Assembly (NCBI GenBank): GCA_964413275.1
Contig: CAYPSO010000041.1
Location: 1 to 37,328, forward strand
Source of the DNA: JAABRE01 sp964413275
Lineage (GTDB): Bacteria; Cyanobacteriota; Cyanobacteriia; Cyanobacteriales; JAABRE01
Direction of reading: 5' to 3'
DNA length: 37,328 nucleotides
In this document: positions 6,781 to 14,646 of the stretch, piece after piece
Numbering within the stretch: position 1 is the first letter of the stretch
Layout of the letters: each line of letters begins with the position of its first letter
Notes under the pieces: generated by a model
What the model was told of the DNA's origin: nothing
Databases searched by the model: none
What the model saw: the letters and a program-made list of their open reading frames with translations, nothing else
Position numbers and translations under genes: made by a program

Positions 6781-7677
6781 TCAATCGTTATCACTAGAAG
6801 AACTATCAACAAGTCTTTCGAGAAGAAATTTGGTAATTTCTTCTCGATCTTGGATTTTGTTTGCCACTTCAACCTTGGGTTTACCTGTTTCAAGATGATA
6901 AATGCATTCGGGAACGACAGTATCAAAAACATAATCCCACAAACAAGTAATATTACCATAATTGCCAGTTTGCACAAAAGGCAAGTGGTGATACTGATGG
7001 TGCAGGGGAATCCAAGGAATCCAACCTCCTACTCGGTGGTTGAAACGGCTTAACCAGGGTAGGGGATCGCAACCTTGGTGAGAGAGGTAGTTACTGGCAA
7101 TTTTAACGACGTGAAGTAAGACAACCGAGGTGATCAAACCCTGACTTAAATACAGAATATACATGATCATCCCACTCAAAGCCGCTAAATGAACTGGAGG
7201 CGAACTAGCCACTACTAACGGATTGAGATATACACAGTTATGGTGTACACAATGAGCAAAAGGAAACTTATCGTACAATATCCGATAACGATGGTTAAGA
7301 CGGTGTGCCCAGTAATCGGTTAGATCTACTAAATAAAAACCAATGATTGCGTAGATAATATCGATCAATAAATTGGGAGAGTGCAAAAAAACATATTGTT
7401 CTGGAATTGCAAATAAAAGTTTGGGTTGACCTCCTAGTTTTAGTCCTAAGAAATAGGCACTAAGCGTGATGCCAATTCCCCACATCAAAGGAATTTTCCA
7501 ATTTTTGAGGGCAGTTTGATAGTGAATGGCGGGTTCTGCTGTTTTAAAAATGCCAAATCTTTCGTGAATATTGAGCCAATTATAAGCAGAAAAGAAGAGA
7601 AGATATAAACTTAGAAACAGACAGCCGATGATTATTGAACGGACTATCACTTCCAAGATTTCCTGAAAATAGAGCAT
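6781..7677 (-). CDS. Sterol desaturase / fatty acid hydroxylase superfamily membrane protein
   Basis: The 298-residue protein has several membrane segments (IIIGCLFLSLYLLFF, IPLMWGIGITLSAYFLG, LIDIIYAIIGFYLVDL). It carries the His-box set of this integral-membrane diiron family: HRLNH (125-129), HCVHH (142-146) and HHQYHH (226-231). Members hydroxylate or desaturate lipid chains or sterols, and some cleave ether lipids. The substrate cannot be read from sequence. It is the last gene of the minus-strand cluster. Its ATG lies three bases after the stop of the preceding ferritin-like gene, so it is probably translationally coupled. The C-terminus ends in acidic and serine-rich sequence (SSSSDND). 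Inferred role: an oxidative tailoring step on the cluster's lipid product. Confidence 0.8.
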   Translation of the reverse strand: MLYFQEILEVIVRSIIIGCLFLSLYLLFFSAYNWLNIHERFGIFKTAEPAIHYQTALKNWKIPLMWGIGITLSAYFLGLKLGGQPKLLFAIPEQYVFLHSPNLLIDIIYAIIGFYLVDLTDYWAHRLNHRYRILYDKFPFAHCVHHNCVYLNPLVVASSPPVHLAALSGMIMYILYLSQGLITSVVLLHVVKIASNYLSHQGCDPLPWLSRFNHRVGGWIPWIPLHHQYHHLPFVQTGNYGNITCLWDYVFDTVVPECIYHLETGKPKVEVANKIQDREEITKFLLERLVDSSSSDND

Positions 7678-7680
7678 GAT

Positions 7681-8910
7681 TTAATCTATGTTGCCTTTTA
7701 ACATTGCTTGACGAAAACTTTGAAAAGTTTTGATGTTATTGTTTAAACTCTTTGCGATCGAAGCTGAAGACATCACTTTTAGTTCGCGATTGATGCCTAA
7801 TAAATGATCAATACCTTCGAGATAGTCTAAATTTTGTTTAAGAGCACGTTGATGGTACTTAGCCGCTATATGAAACCCCTCGTGTTCTCGACAGAAGCTA
7901 TCTTCAACCATTTGCAGAGCTTCCCCTGCCGATAAATTAAATAAAGGCGATCGCAACATTTCATAAACTAGGGGCATATAAGCTGCATCGTCAGAAAAAA
8001 TACCAGGTACTGCACAAGAGAGGGTATTCATGGTTAACTGCAAGTTTCTCACTAAAATATTAACCAGAAAAAGCTCTAAAGAAGTTGGTTTAGAAAAATC
8101 TTTATATATTTCGTGGCTGACTAACTTAGAGGTAGAAGTATGAAAAGCCTCATCAAGACAATGATAGTGAGAAACCAAGGTGGGAGCAGGAACAAAATTT
8201 CCACTCTTAGCTTGTTCCCGACTGTAGAGAAAATGTTTATACTCTTTGACTTTAAGTTGATTATTACGCAGCCCCCTAAGCACATAGTATTGGCTGGCTA
8301 AAAAAGGAGAGCGACTAATCCCAGCCCCGACAAACATCCCGATTAATTTGCGACCAAAATTTCTTTTATGTCGCTTTTGAGGATGAACCACAGCTGCATC
8401 TAAGTAATCAGGAATTGGGCGATCAAAAATTAATTTGCCAAATAATGCTAACTCAGTCAATTGACCAATCTGGCGAAATGCTTCTACGTGTACTCTTTCT
8501 TGAGAAGTTTCTAGATCGAGTTCGTGACAAAGAATTTCATAGCCACCCAAGTGATAAAAAGCTCCACAAGTCAATTGATTAAACATCATTGTAGCGATCT
8601 CACCACCAATACTGTAGTTATAAAAGCAAATCCAATAAAGATGGTTGAGAGCTTGTTTTTGGGACTCGGTCGCAGATTCATAGAGATGACTGCCATAAAG
8701 GAGCGAAAATTCGGGATAAAGCCAGTTATATCCACAGTTATCTTGGTAATTATAGTCTTTCTGGAGTTCTTCTATTTGTTCAGTGTAGTTAGAATTTTTG
8801 TTAGTCTGATAAATTTTCTCAATCTGCTTAAGATTATTGTGGCCGTGAATGTTTTTATCGGTTAAAAGGGCAGAATTTACCTTAATGGAAGGTGAATTTA
8901 TTTGCAACAT
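7681..8910 (-). CDS. Ferritin-fold non-haem diiron enzyme, AurF/CylC-like
   Basis: This 409-residue soluble protein starts at ATG 8910 behind AGGAGA. Helical sequence contains spaced carboxylate and histidine ligands: E104 (GGEIATMMF), E138xxH141 (QERVHVEAF), E254xxH257 (LDEAFH) and E344xxH347 (EHEGFH). This pattern suits a ferritin-like dimetal oxygenase such as AurF-type N-oxygenases, and the distantly related CylC-type halogenases known from cyanobacterial clusters. I recognise the fold pattern, not the precise subfamily. Oxygenation, N-oxidation, desaturation or halogenation are all possible. A 118-bp gap separates it from the alpha/beta hydrolase gene upstream, while the hydroxylase gene downstream is three bases away, so these two genes could have their own promoter. 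Confidence is good for the metal-binding fold and low for the reaction. Confidence 0.62.
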   Translation of the reverse strand: MLQINSPSIKVNSALLTDKNIHGHNNLKQIEKIYQTNKNSNYTEQIEELQKDYNYQDNCGYNWLYPEFSLLYGSHLYESATESQKQALNHLYWICFYNYSIGGEIATMMFNQLTCGAFYHLGGYEILCHELDLETSQERVHVEAFRQIGQLTELALFGKLIFDRPIPDYLDAAVVHPQKRHKRNFGRKLIGMFVGAGISRSPFLASQYYVLRGLRNNQLKVKEYKHFLYSREQAKSGNFVPAPTLVSHYHCLDEAFHTSTSKLVSHEIYKDFSKPTSLELFLVNILVRNLQLTMNTLSCAVPGIFSDDAAYMPLVYEMLRSPLFNLSAGEALQMVEDSFCREHEGFHIAAKYHQRALKQNLDYLEGIDHLLGINRELKVMSSASIAKSLNNNIKTFQSFRQAMLKGNID

Positions 8911-9028
8911 TAGAGTTCTCCTAATTTTTAGTGATAGTTAATCTGTTTAAATCTTCAAATTATTCATTTCAAAAAACCGCAAAAAGTGAAAAAACGATTA
9001 AGCATCGGGTACATTAACCAGAGATAGA

Positions 9029-10291
9029 TTATTTACTGGAGTGGGTTGAACAATCATGATATGCTAGTATTTTTTCTAAATGTACAGTAAAAGTTTCAGG
9101 AGCTTCAATGGGAATAAAGTGACCCGTATCAAAAAACTGAAGCTCTACAAAGGGAGAGTTCGGGAAAAACTCTTGCACTTGTAGTGGACGATCGCAATGA
9201 GGAATAAAGTCTCCCCAAGGTTTATAGCCATCTCCTAGTCCTTGACCCCGTCGATCAAATGGTCTAGATAAGAGTTTCTCCACTCCGTTCCTAGCCTGAA
9301 TTGATTTAAAAGCCATGCCTGTCGAGCCATCAAACCGTTCGACAGGCATGGCAAGATCGTGAATACCCTGAAAGAGAAATAGGGGAAAGGTATATTTCTG
9401 ATAGGCTTGGAGATTGTTTTTGATGAATTGTGGGTAATCTTGATTGTGCTGATACAAGCCTGCCCAAGCACAAGCAAAAGTACCCGGTTTACCTTTACGG
9501 AGTCCACTTTCAAAGGGATAGGATACTTCTGTAATCGCAGATTCCAAAACTGAATCGCTCAGAGAATTTTTGCTCCGCTTCATCTGCCGATCTAGCCACG
9601 ACCAGTTGGTTCGCCCATATAGTATCCGTAATAGACTACTGGCATCTGCTTCCATCAGACTGGTAAATAAACGAGCTATTCCCTTCCTGCGCAAAAATTG
9701 CCCTTGGGGAATAGCAGAGCGAAAATGACCTACTAAGGGTTGTTGACAGCGAATATAACGGATAATGCGATCGCCATATTTTCCAGCTAACAAATCACCA
9801 ACAATAGTGCCCAAATCAAGAGTCACTAAGTTAAATCGTTTAATGTCTAATTTATCCAGTGCCGTGACAATTTCATCCCCTTGCAAACTAAGATCGTAGT
9901 CTCCTCCTAGATCGTTGAGTTTGGGAAAGAGTGCCTGGGGATAATTCATGGAAGATTGACCACAGCCTTTAAGATCGAAGGCAACGACGTAGTAGTGATC
10001 GGCAAGAGCTTCTAGAGAATGCTGCCAAAGTTTCCAACTATCCATATAACCGTGAAGAAAAACAACGCATTCACGCTGCCGATGAAGAGATTCAACATAA
10101 TGGAAAGTGACATCCGTTGAAGTTTTACTCAGAGTCTTGGTGATATGGATATAGCGATGAATAATTTTTCCTTCTGAGTGACCCTCTGCCAAGCGAGTAG
10201 ATAACGGAAATGAAGATCCTCGTACCCAACTTAAAAACCAACGATGGAGCAAATATAAAATGGTAATTGCAAATAAACCTTTGGTTGACAT
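9029..10291 (-). CDS. Alpha/beta hydrolase with probable Asp nucleophile (epoxide hydrolase/dehalogenase/OleB-like)
   Basis: The 420-residue protein has an N-terminal hydrophobic anchor (GLFAITILYLLHRWFLSWV). An alpha/beta-hydrolase fold follows: oxyanion motif LHGYMDSW (79-86), nucleophile elbow TLDLG with Asp159 in the nucleophile position, likely acid D312 in QGIHDLAMP, and catalytic H391 in DTGHFIPIEAPE. An Asp nucleophile is typical of epoxide hydrolases, haloalkane dehalogenases and OleB beta-lactone decarboxylases, in contrast to the Ser of esterases. The acid and the histidine are 79 residues apart, longer than usual. That insertion begins with a 14-bp perfect DNA palindrome at 9312-9352. 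The gene starts 27 bases after the PhyH-like gene. Likely role: opening an epoxide or lactone, removing a halide, or releasing the chain. Confidence 0.8.
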   Translation of the reverse strand: MSTKGLFAITILYLLHRWFLSWVRGSSFPLSTRLAEGHSEGKIIHRYIHITKTLSKTSTDVTFHYVESLHRQRECVVFLHGYMDSWKLWQHSLEALADHYYVVAFDLKGCGQSSMNYPQALFPKLNDLGGDYDLSLQGDEIVTALDKLDIKRFNLVTLDLGTIVGDLLAGKYGDRIIRYIRCQQPLVGHFRSAIPQGQFLRRKGIARLFTSLMEADASSLLRILYGRTNWSWLDRQMKRSKNSLSDSVLESAITEVSYPFESGLRKGKPGTFACAWAGLYQHNQDYPQFIKNNLQAYQKYTFPLFLFQGIHDLAMPVERFDGSTGMAFKSIQARNGVEKLLSRPFDRRGQGLGDGYKPWGDFIPHCDRPLQVQEFFPNSPFVELQFFDTGHFIPIEAPETFTVHLEKILAYHDCSTHSSK

Positions 10292-10318
10292 AACTAAACT
10301 TTTTCTGATTGGTTACTA

Positions 10319-11539
10319 TTAATGCCACTCCACAGGAGTTTTGATATCTGCATCTAAATTTTTGTCTTTGGCTAGACCATCTTTGCGTAACTGATTGTAA
10401 CCAAAAGTATCTTTCCCTCTCAACAAAACAGTCTGCCAGTTATCAAGGTTAATCTCGCTCACGCCAACAACTTTATAGCTATGCCCCTCGCTCAACATTT
10501 CTTTGGTGTAGAGACGGGTATCTGGTTTAATGATGCGCCCGTTGACTGCCCATCGCCATTGATCCGTTTGATTGCTTAATGAACCGTGAATAGCTCGCTC
10601 ACTAAAGATAAAAAATTGTCCAGCTTCCATTTCAATAGGGATAATATCCTCCGATGACACGGGATAGTCAATCTCAATTTTTACGGTTCCAAAGCGTTTG
10701 CTGCCCTCCGTATCATTTTTGGTATCAAAGGGTCTGCTGATTTTGAGAGGATGGATATTCTGCTGACTTCCCCTAACCACTGTCATACAGCCATTTTCTT
10801 TCGTTGCTTCAGTTAAAGCAATCCAACAAGTGAGTTGAAATAGCTCATTACGATCTGGTGGATAGACAACCGGTGCCTTCATGTTGTCGAGCAAATAACA
10901 ACTCGCCTGATGTAGGGGCGTGCCAGCTTCATCGGGAGCTTTGGGAAAAAATTGAGTTCGCCATAATAGCAGATCGGGACCTAGTAGTTGAGCGCAACGT
11001 TCTGTGAGAGCAGGGTGTTTGAATAAGTTGAGTAATAATGGATCGTCTAAATGGCGATCGCGATAGTTCATGGCGAAAAAGCTGGTTTCGTTATTGCTTC
11101 TTACCCCGTTTTTAGAGGATTCTCGATCTTGAGCTTCGATGACGTAGGCTCCCTGAGAATAGGGATAAACAGTTGATTCTGTTGCTAACATTTGTTCGAG
11201 ATGTTCTTTCAAGGATTCAGCCTCTGCACTTGACATTAGCGTGAAAGGACCAAGATAGCCATTCTCATAGAAAAATTGAATATCTGCTTCGGTTAATTGG
11301 TAGCCATCTTCGACATTGGTTTTGGGTTGATAGGTTTGGGGCTGTCTGAGTTGGCAGGGAATATCCACATAGACTTTGCGACCTCCCGATTTGAGGACAG
11401 TCCAATACATTTCATCGGTCCACCCTAGGGGGAGTTTCATCAACAGTCTATCAGAGACTAGACGCTGTAAAAATTTGCTTTTGCTCAATACGAAGCTAAT
11501 AGCAACGATCATTAAAAGTAAAAATTTGTTCTGTAGCAT
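10319..11539 (-). CDS. PhyH-like Fe(II)/2-oxoglutarate enzyme with His-X-Ala site; candidate halogenase
   Basis: I place the start at ATG 11539 (406 residues). A GGAG box (11552-11549) lies nine bases upstream, whereas the longer frame begins with a TTG at 11572 without one. The N-terminus is a membrane anchor (NKFLLLMIVAISFVLS). The body matches the phytanoyl-CoA dioxygenase family: YQLTEADIQFFYENGYLGP, LLLWRTQFFPKAPDEAGTP, ENGCMTVVRGSQ, and HGSLSNQTDQWRWAVNGR, which supplies distal H318 and the 2-oxoglutarate-binding Arg. The first metal motif, normally HxD, is H210-Q-A212; the DNA codes CAT CAG GCG. Loss of the Asp ligand is the hallmark of Fe/2OG halogenases such as SyrB2, where chloride takes its place. 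An inactive or divergent hydroxylase remains possible. It sits between the sulfotransferase and alpha/beta-hydrolase genes. Confidence 0.82.
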   Translation of the reverse strand: MLQNKFLLLMIVAISFVLSKSKFLQRLVSDRLLMKLPLGWTDEMYWTVLKSGGRKVYVDIPCQLRQPQTYQPKTNVEDGYQLTEADIQFFYENGYLGPFTLMSSAEAESLKEHLEQMLATESTVYPYSQGAYVIEAQDRESSKNGVRSNNETSFFAMNYRDRHLDDPLLLNLFKHPALTERCAQLLGPDLLLWRTQFFPKAPDEAGTPLHQASCYLLDNMKAPVVYPPDRNELFQLTCWIALTEATKENGCMTVVRGSQQNIHPLKISRPFDTKNDTEGSKRFGTVKIEIDYPVSSEDIIPIEMEAGQFFIFSERAIHGSLSNQTDQWRWAVNGRIIKPDTRLYTKEMLSEGHSYKVVGVSEINLDNWQTVLLRGKDTFGYNQLRKDGLAKDKNLDADIKTPVEWH

Positions 11540-11601
11540 AGTTATTGTCTCCAATGCAAAAGATACGGGCAATTGTTCAACTTTAAGGTTAATGGGAGAA
11601 A

Positions 11602-12729
11602 TTATGGATAGCTATCTAGACTATAACCAAATTCTGAGAAGGCAAATCTCCAACGTTGCTCGACCTTTTTTTGTGCTTCAGGAGAAAGTTGTAATTGGTT
11701 TTTTTGATAGGATTTATTAGTATTAATGTAAGCCTTGAAGGCAAACTTAGCATTATTATAACTTGATAAATTTAGCTCTTCATAAATCTTTTTGATTTCT
11801 TCCAGAGGATTTTTCTCCAAATCTTCAAAGCGAACTTCCACTAAATTACCTTTTGCAATCAGAGAACGTTCCTTTAAATAACGTTGCATCATCTCTTCAT
11901 AGAGAGTCAAGATTGTTTCTTCTGCCCTCTCTCCATCAAGGGTTTGTAAAGTTGTGATTGGAGTCAGCGTTTTGTGGAGATTTTTCTCCGATCTAAAAAC
12001 ATCGTAGGGAGAACGACAAATATGAATAAACTTCGCATCTGGAAATAGTTCTAGCAATAGCTTAATTCGGGCAGTATTCACGGGATTTTTTAAAATGAGT
12101 GGCTTGTCTCCAGCGTGTATGGTAGCAACTTGAAGTAATCGATAGTATTTACGTTTGAATTCAGTAATTATTCGTGGTGAAGTTTCTTCCATAAGGACAT
12201 ACTTCCTAAAAAGATGCTGTGTTTTACTTGGAAATAGAAAATGGGTATAGAAGGATGTTGCCATAATCTTGGCAAGGGCTACTTCTTCCTCCTGAGGTCC
12301 ATCCATTGGCCAAGTTATATTATCCATTGGTCGTTTCATGGGCATAATTTTTGCAAGCAGTGGCTTCAGCCAATCTTGCCCTACGAGGGAACAGTCTGGA
12401 ACGATAGACTGATACATAGATAGATAACTAAAATTTGAATCTTGGGTCAAAAGATTGTGTAAATAGGTTGTACCACTACGCCAATGACCAATGATAAAAA
12501 TAGGTGGATTCTCAATCTGAGTCTGGACAATTTTTCGTCCATATAAGACTCTTTCCCAGAGACTTAACGGTAAACCGAGCAAGCTTGAAAATATAACCAA
12601 TATTAGACGAGGTAAATACCTTGGATGAATACCAATGACATAATGAGATAGCCGTAAAATATTACTAAAGCGAGTAAATCCAATTAAGCCAAGCTGATAA
12701 CCTAGATTGATGGGACGAATGTTTTGCAT
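11602..12729 (-). CDS. Sulfotransferase (PAPS-dependent family)
   Basis: This 375-residue protein has the 5'-phosphosulfate-binding loop GHWRSGTTYLH (81-91) and the 3'-phosphate-binding segment ICRSPYDVFRS (237-247), which together bind PAPS. Other family sequences include DAKFIHICRSP, VRFEDLEKNP and a C-terminal EQRWRFAFSEFGY. It resembles the PF13469 sulfotransferases, which transfer sulfate to hydroxyls of lipids, sugars or polyketide intermediates. N-terminal hydrophobic sequence (LPRLILVIFSSLLGLPLSLW) suggests membrane association. It begins five bases after the SDR stop. In OLS and CurM systems, beta-sulfation precedes decarboxylative alkene formation; in algal chlorosulfolipids the sulfate is retained. 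Which applies here cannot be decided from sequence. Confidence 0.87.
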   Translation of the reverse strand: MQNIRPINLGYQLGLIGFTRFSNILRLSHYVIGIHPRYLPRLILVIFSSLLGLPLSLWERVLYGRKIVQTQIENPPIFIIGHWRSGTTYLHNLLTQDSNFSYLSMYQSIVPDCSLVGQDWLKPLLAKIMPMKRPMDNITWPMDGPQEEEVALAKIMATSFYTHFLFPSKTQHLFRKYVLMEETSPRIITEFKRKYYRLLQVATIHAGDKPLILKNPVNTARIKLLLELFPDAKFIHICRSPYDVFRSEKNLHKTLTPITTLQTLDGERAEETILTLYEEMMQRYLKERSLIAKGNLVEVRFEDLEKNPLEEIKKIYEELNLSSYNNAKFAFKAYINTNKSYQKNQLQLSPEAQKKVEQRWRFAFSEFGYSLDSYP

Positions 12730-12734
12730 TGGAA

Positions 12735-13511
12735 CTAAGATTTAAAGAAATTTGGATAAGGAAAAAACTTGCCAATCAGAACGATGGGAATGTTAGAAAT
12801 AGGATGAGGTAGAATACCTACAATTTTGAGGAGCTGATATTGCCAAAAAGGGAAGCAATATAATCGACGCTTTTGGGCGATCGCACGAGTAATTTTAGCA
12901 ACAGCCCTATTGCCCTCTAGACACCAGTACATTGGCACCTGTTGAGATGCAGTCATGGGTGTTTCAATAAAGCCGGGGCAAATTGTTGTTACATTTATGC
13001 CATAAGGCTTTAAGCTCCAATAGAGCCCTGCTAATTGGTAGTTGAGAGCCACTTTAGAGGCACAGTAGGTGCTGATGCGAGGAATCGGATAAAAGGCGGC
13101 TAAACTGGAAATCGTTACTACTTGTCCATGCCCTCGTTCAATCATGGCATTGATTGCAGGGATAAGGGTATAAAAAACACCCATGACATTTGTTTGCATC
13201 ACTTGCTCAAAGGTTTCTAACTCAAGATTAGCCGTGAACTGCTGAGTTGTAATACCTGCGTTGGCGATCGCCAGATCGAGGGGACCTAAATCCCTTTCAA
13301 TAGAAGTGATGACCTCTGCCATACGTTGTTTATCAGTAACATCAGCCGGATAAATTTTAAGCGTTCCGTTTTGGGCTTGTTGTGTTTGGTAGAGTTCTGT
13401 CAGTTTGTCTTCTCGCCGAGCTATAGCAACCACTGTATGACCTTGGTTCAGGTAGTATAAAGCTAGCTGGCGGCCAATGCCTGAAGATGCACCAGTAATT
13501 AGAATAATCAC
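12735..13511 (-). CDS. Short-chain dehydrogenase/reductase (classical SDR)
   Basis: The 258-residue protein has the SDR nucleotide-binding motif TGASSGIG (6-13), ADVTD near 56-60, NAG (84-86), catalytic Ser in TISSLA (about 135) and the YxxxK pair Y149/K153 in TYCASK. A C-terminal hydrophobic tail (LLKIVGILPHPISNIPIVLI) hints at membrane association. Classical SDRs interconvert alcohols and ketones with NAD(P)(H). In this cluster it would reduce the 3-oxo group made by the KASIII-like enzyme, or oxidise an alcohol made by the hydroxylases. The start is GTG at 13511, three bases beyond the AlkB-like stop; a G-rich ribosome binding site lies inside the end of that gene, so the two are coupled. 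Confidence 0.9.
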   Translation of the reverse strand: MIILITGASSGIGRQLALYYLNQGHTVVAIARREDKLTELYQTQQAQNGTLKIYPADVTDKQRMAEVITSIERDLGPLDLAIANAGITTQQFTANLELETFEQVMQTNVMGVFYTLIPAINAMIERGHGQVVTISSLAAFYPIPRISTYCASKVALNYQLAGLYWSLKPYGINVTTICPGFIETPMTASQQVPMYWCLEGNRAVAKITRAIAQKRRLYCFPFWQYQLLKIVGILPHPISNIPIVLIGKFFPYPNFFKS

Positions 13512-13514
13512 ATT

Positions 13515-14612
13515 TTATACCCCCTGGCCTTGTTGCTGTTGGCTCTCAAAACCGTCTAAGTGTGGATGGACGATACGCTGAAAAAGAGGAGGAAGTAATG
13601 ACAGTAAATACATAATTGAGTAGTTATAGGGATACTCAGGAACGTTATCGTAATATTTTAAAGCTTGATAGTGTCGTTGTGGATTTACGTGATGGTCTCC
13701 ATGCCTTAACAAATTAAAGAGAGCCAGATCATGGACAAATAGCCCGACTGACCAAGCATGATGGGCTTGCACGGGTTCATATCGTTCTTCAGGGTCTAGC
13801 TTTCGAGTTAAGCCGTAATGTTGCAAATAGTTAGTCCAGTCCAACTTAAGTACCCCGATGAGAGCTTGTAAAACCCAAAATATGACCCCTTTCCACCCTT
13901 CTAGCAAAATGGCAATGCTCAACCAGAGCAGACTTAAAAGAGACCAGAGTAGGAGTTCGCTATGCCAAAAAGCTTGGTTCCTCTTTACCAGTTCTTCTCG
14001 TTCACAGCGAATTGCCTCAATTATATTGCTGGTTATATTTGTCCACCAAAATGAATAAATACTCTGTCCTCGTTGGGCAGTGGCGAAATCGAGAGGTGTG
14101 CCCACATACCGATGATGAATACGAAGATGAACAACTTTGAACGCTCCAAAACCGACAGTAGAGAGCAAGATACCCCCCAATACTCGCTCAAAACGTTCCT
14201 GACGATGAATCAATTCATGGGCAACGGTAATTGCAAACATACCACTGTAAATTCCGACTGACAGGATATAGGCTAGACTTCCCCAAATATTGAAAAGATT
14301 CGAGCTCCAATAATTCAGGGTAATGTATAGCATCCCAAGCTGAATCGGAAGACTCAGCCAGAGCAGAAACCTATAGTAGAATGACCAACCTTTTGTCCTA
14401 GAAAACCTATCTGGAATCGGCTGGATTCCATAGGGAAAAATAGCTTCAACAATAGGGACGATGGCATATGCAATGACTAGGGGAAGGGCAGCTAAAGTGT
14501 TGGGATGTTGGGTAATTTTTCCGAGCCACGCACTCACAATAGGTACGGCAGGAATAGCGTAACCTAATATAAATCCGAGGCTAGTAAGATATACTTTTAA
14601 AGATTGAGTCAT
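13515..14612 (-). CDS. AlkB-type alkane/fatty-chain omega-hydroxylase
   Basis: This 365-residue integral membrane protein carries the alkane monooxygenase His boxes in order: HELIH (132-136), HLRIHH (162-167) and LRHGDHH (302-308). It also has the AlkB signature NYLQHYGLTR (261-270). Six or so membrane helices surround them. AlkB enzymes use a diiron site, O2 and a rubredoxin electron donor to hydroxylate terminal carbons of alkyl chains. No rubredoxin gene is in the window, so a cellular donor must serve. The natural substrate here may be a fatty chain rather than a free alkane. It follows the KASIII-like gene by 34 bases and is coupled to the SDR gene. A Q-rich tail (SQQQQGQGV) closes the protein. 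Confidence 0.9.
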   Translation of the reverse strand: MTQSLKVYLTSLGFILGYAIPAVPIVSAWLGKITQHPNTLAALPLVIAYAIVPIVEAIFPYGIQPIPDRFSRTKGWSFYYRFLLWLSLPIQLGMLYITLNYWSSNLFNIWGSLAYILSVGIYSGMFAITVAHELIHRQERFERVLGGILLSTVGFGAFKVVHLRIHHRYVGTPLDFATAQRGQSIYSFWWTNITSNIIEAIRCEREELVKRNQAFWHSELLLWSLLSLLWLSIAILLEGWKGVIFWVLQALIGVLKLDWTNYLQHYGLTRKLDPEERYEPVQAHHAWSVGLFVHDLALFNLLRHGDHHVNPQRHYQALKYYDNVPEYPYNYSIMYLLSLLPPLFQRIVHPHLDGFESQQQQGQGV

Positions 14613-14646
14613 AATATATTGATATCTAAACTAAGGAACTAAATCA

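Noticed and set aside
10319..11572. Longer PhyH start at TTG 11572
   Set aside because: No ribosome binding site precedes it, whereas ATG 11539 has GGAG at suitable spacing and begins a plausible membrane anchor.
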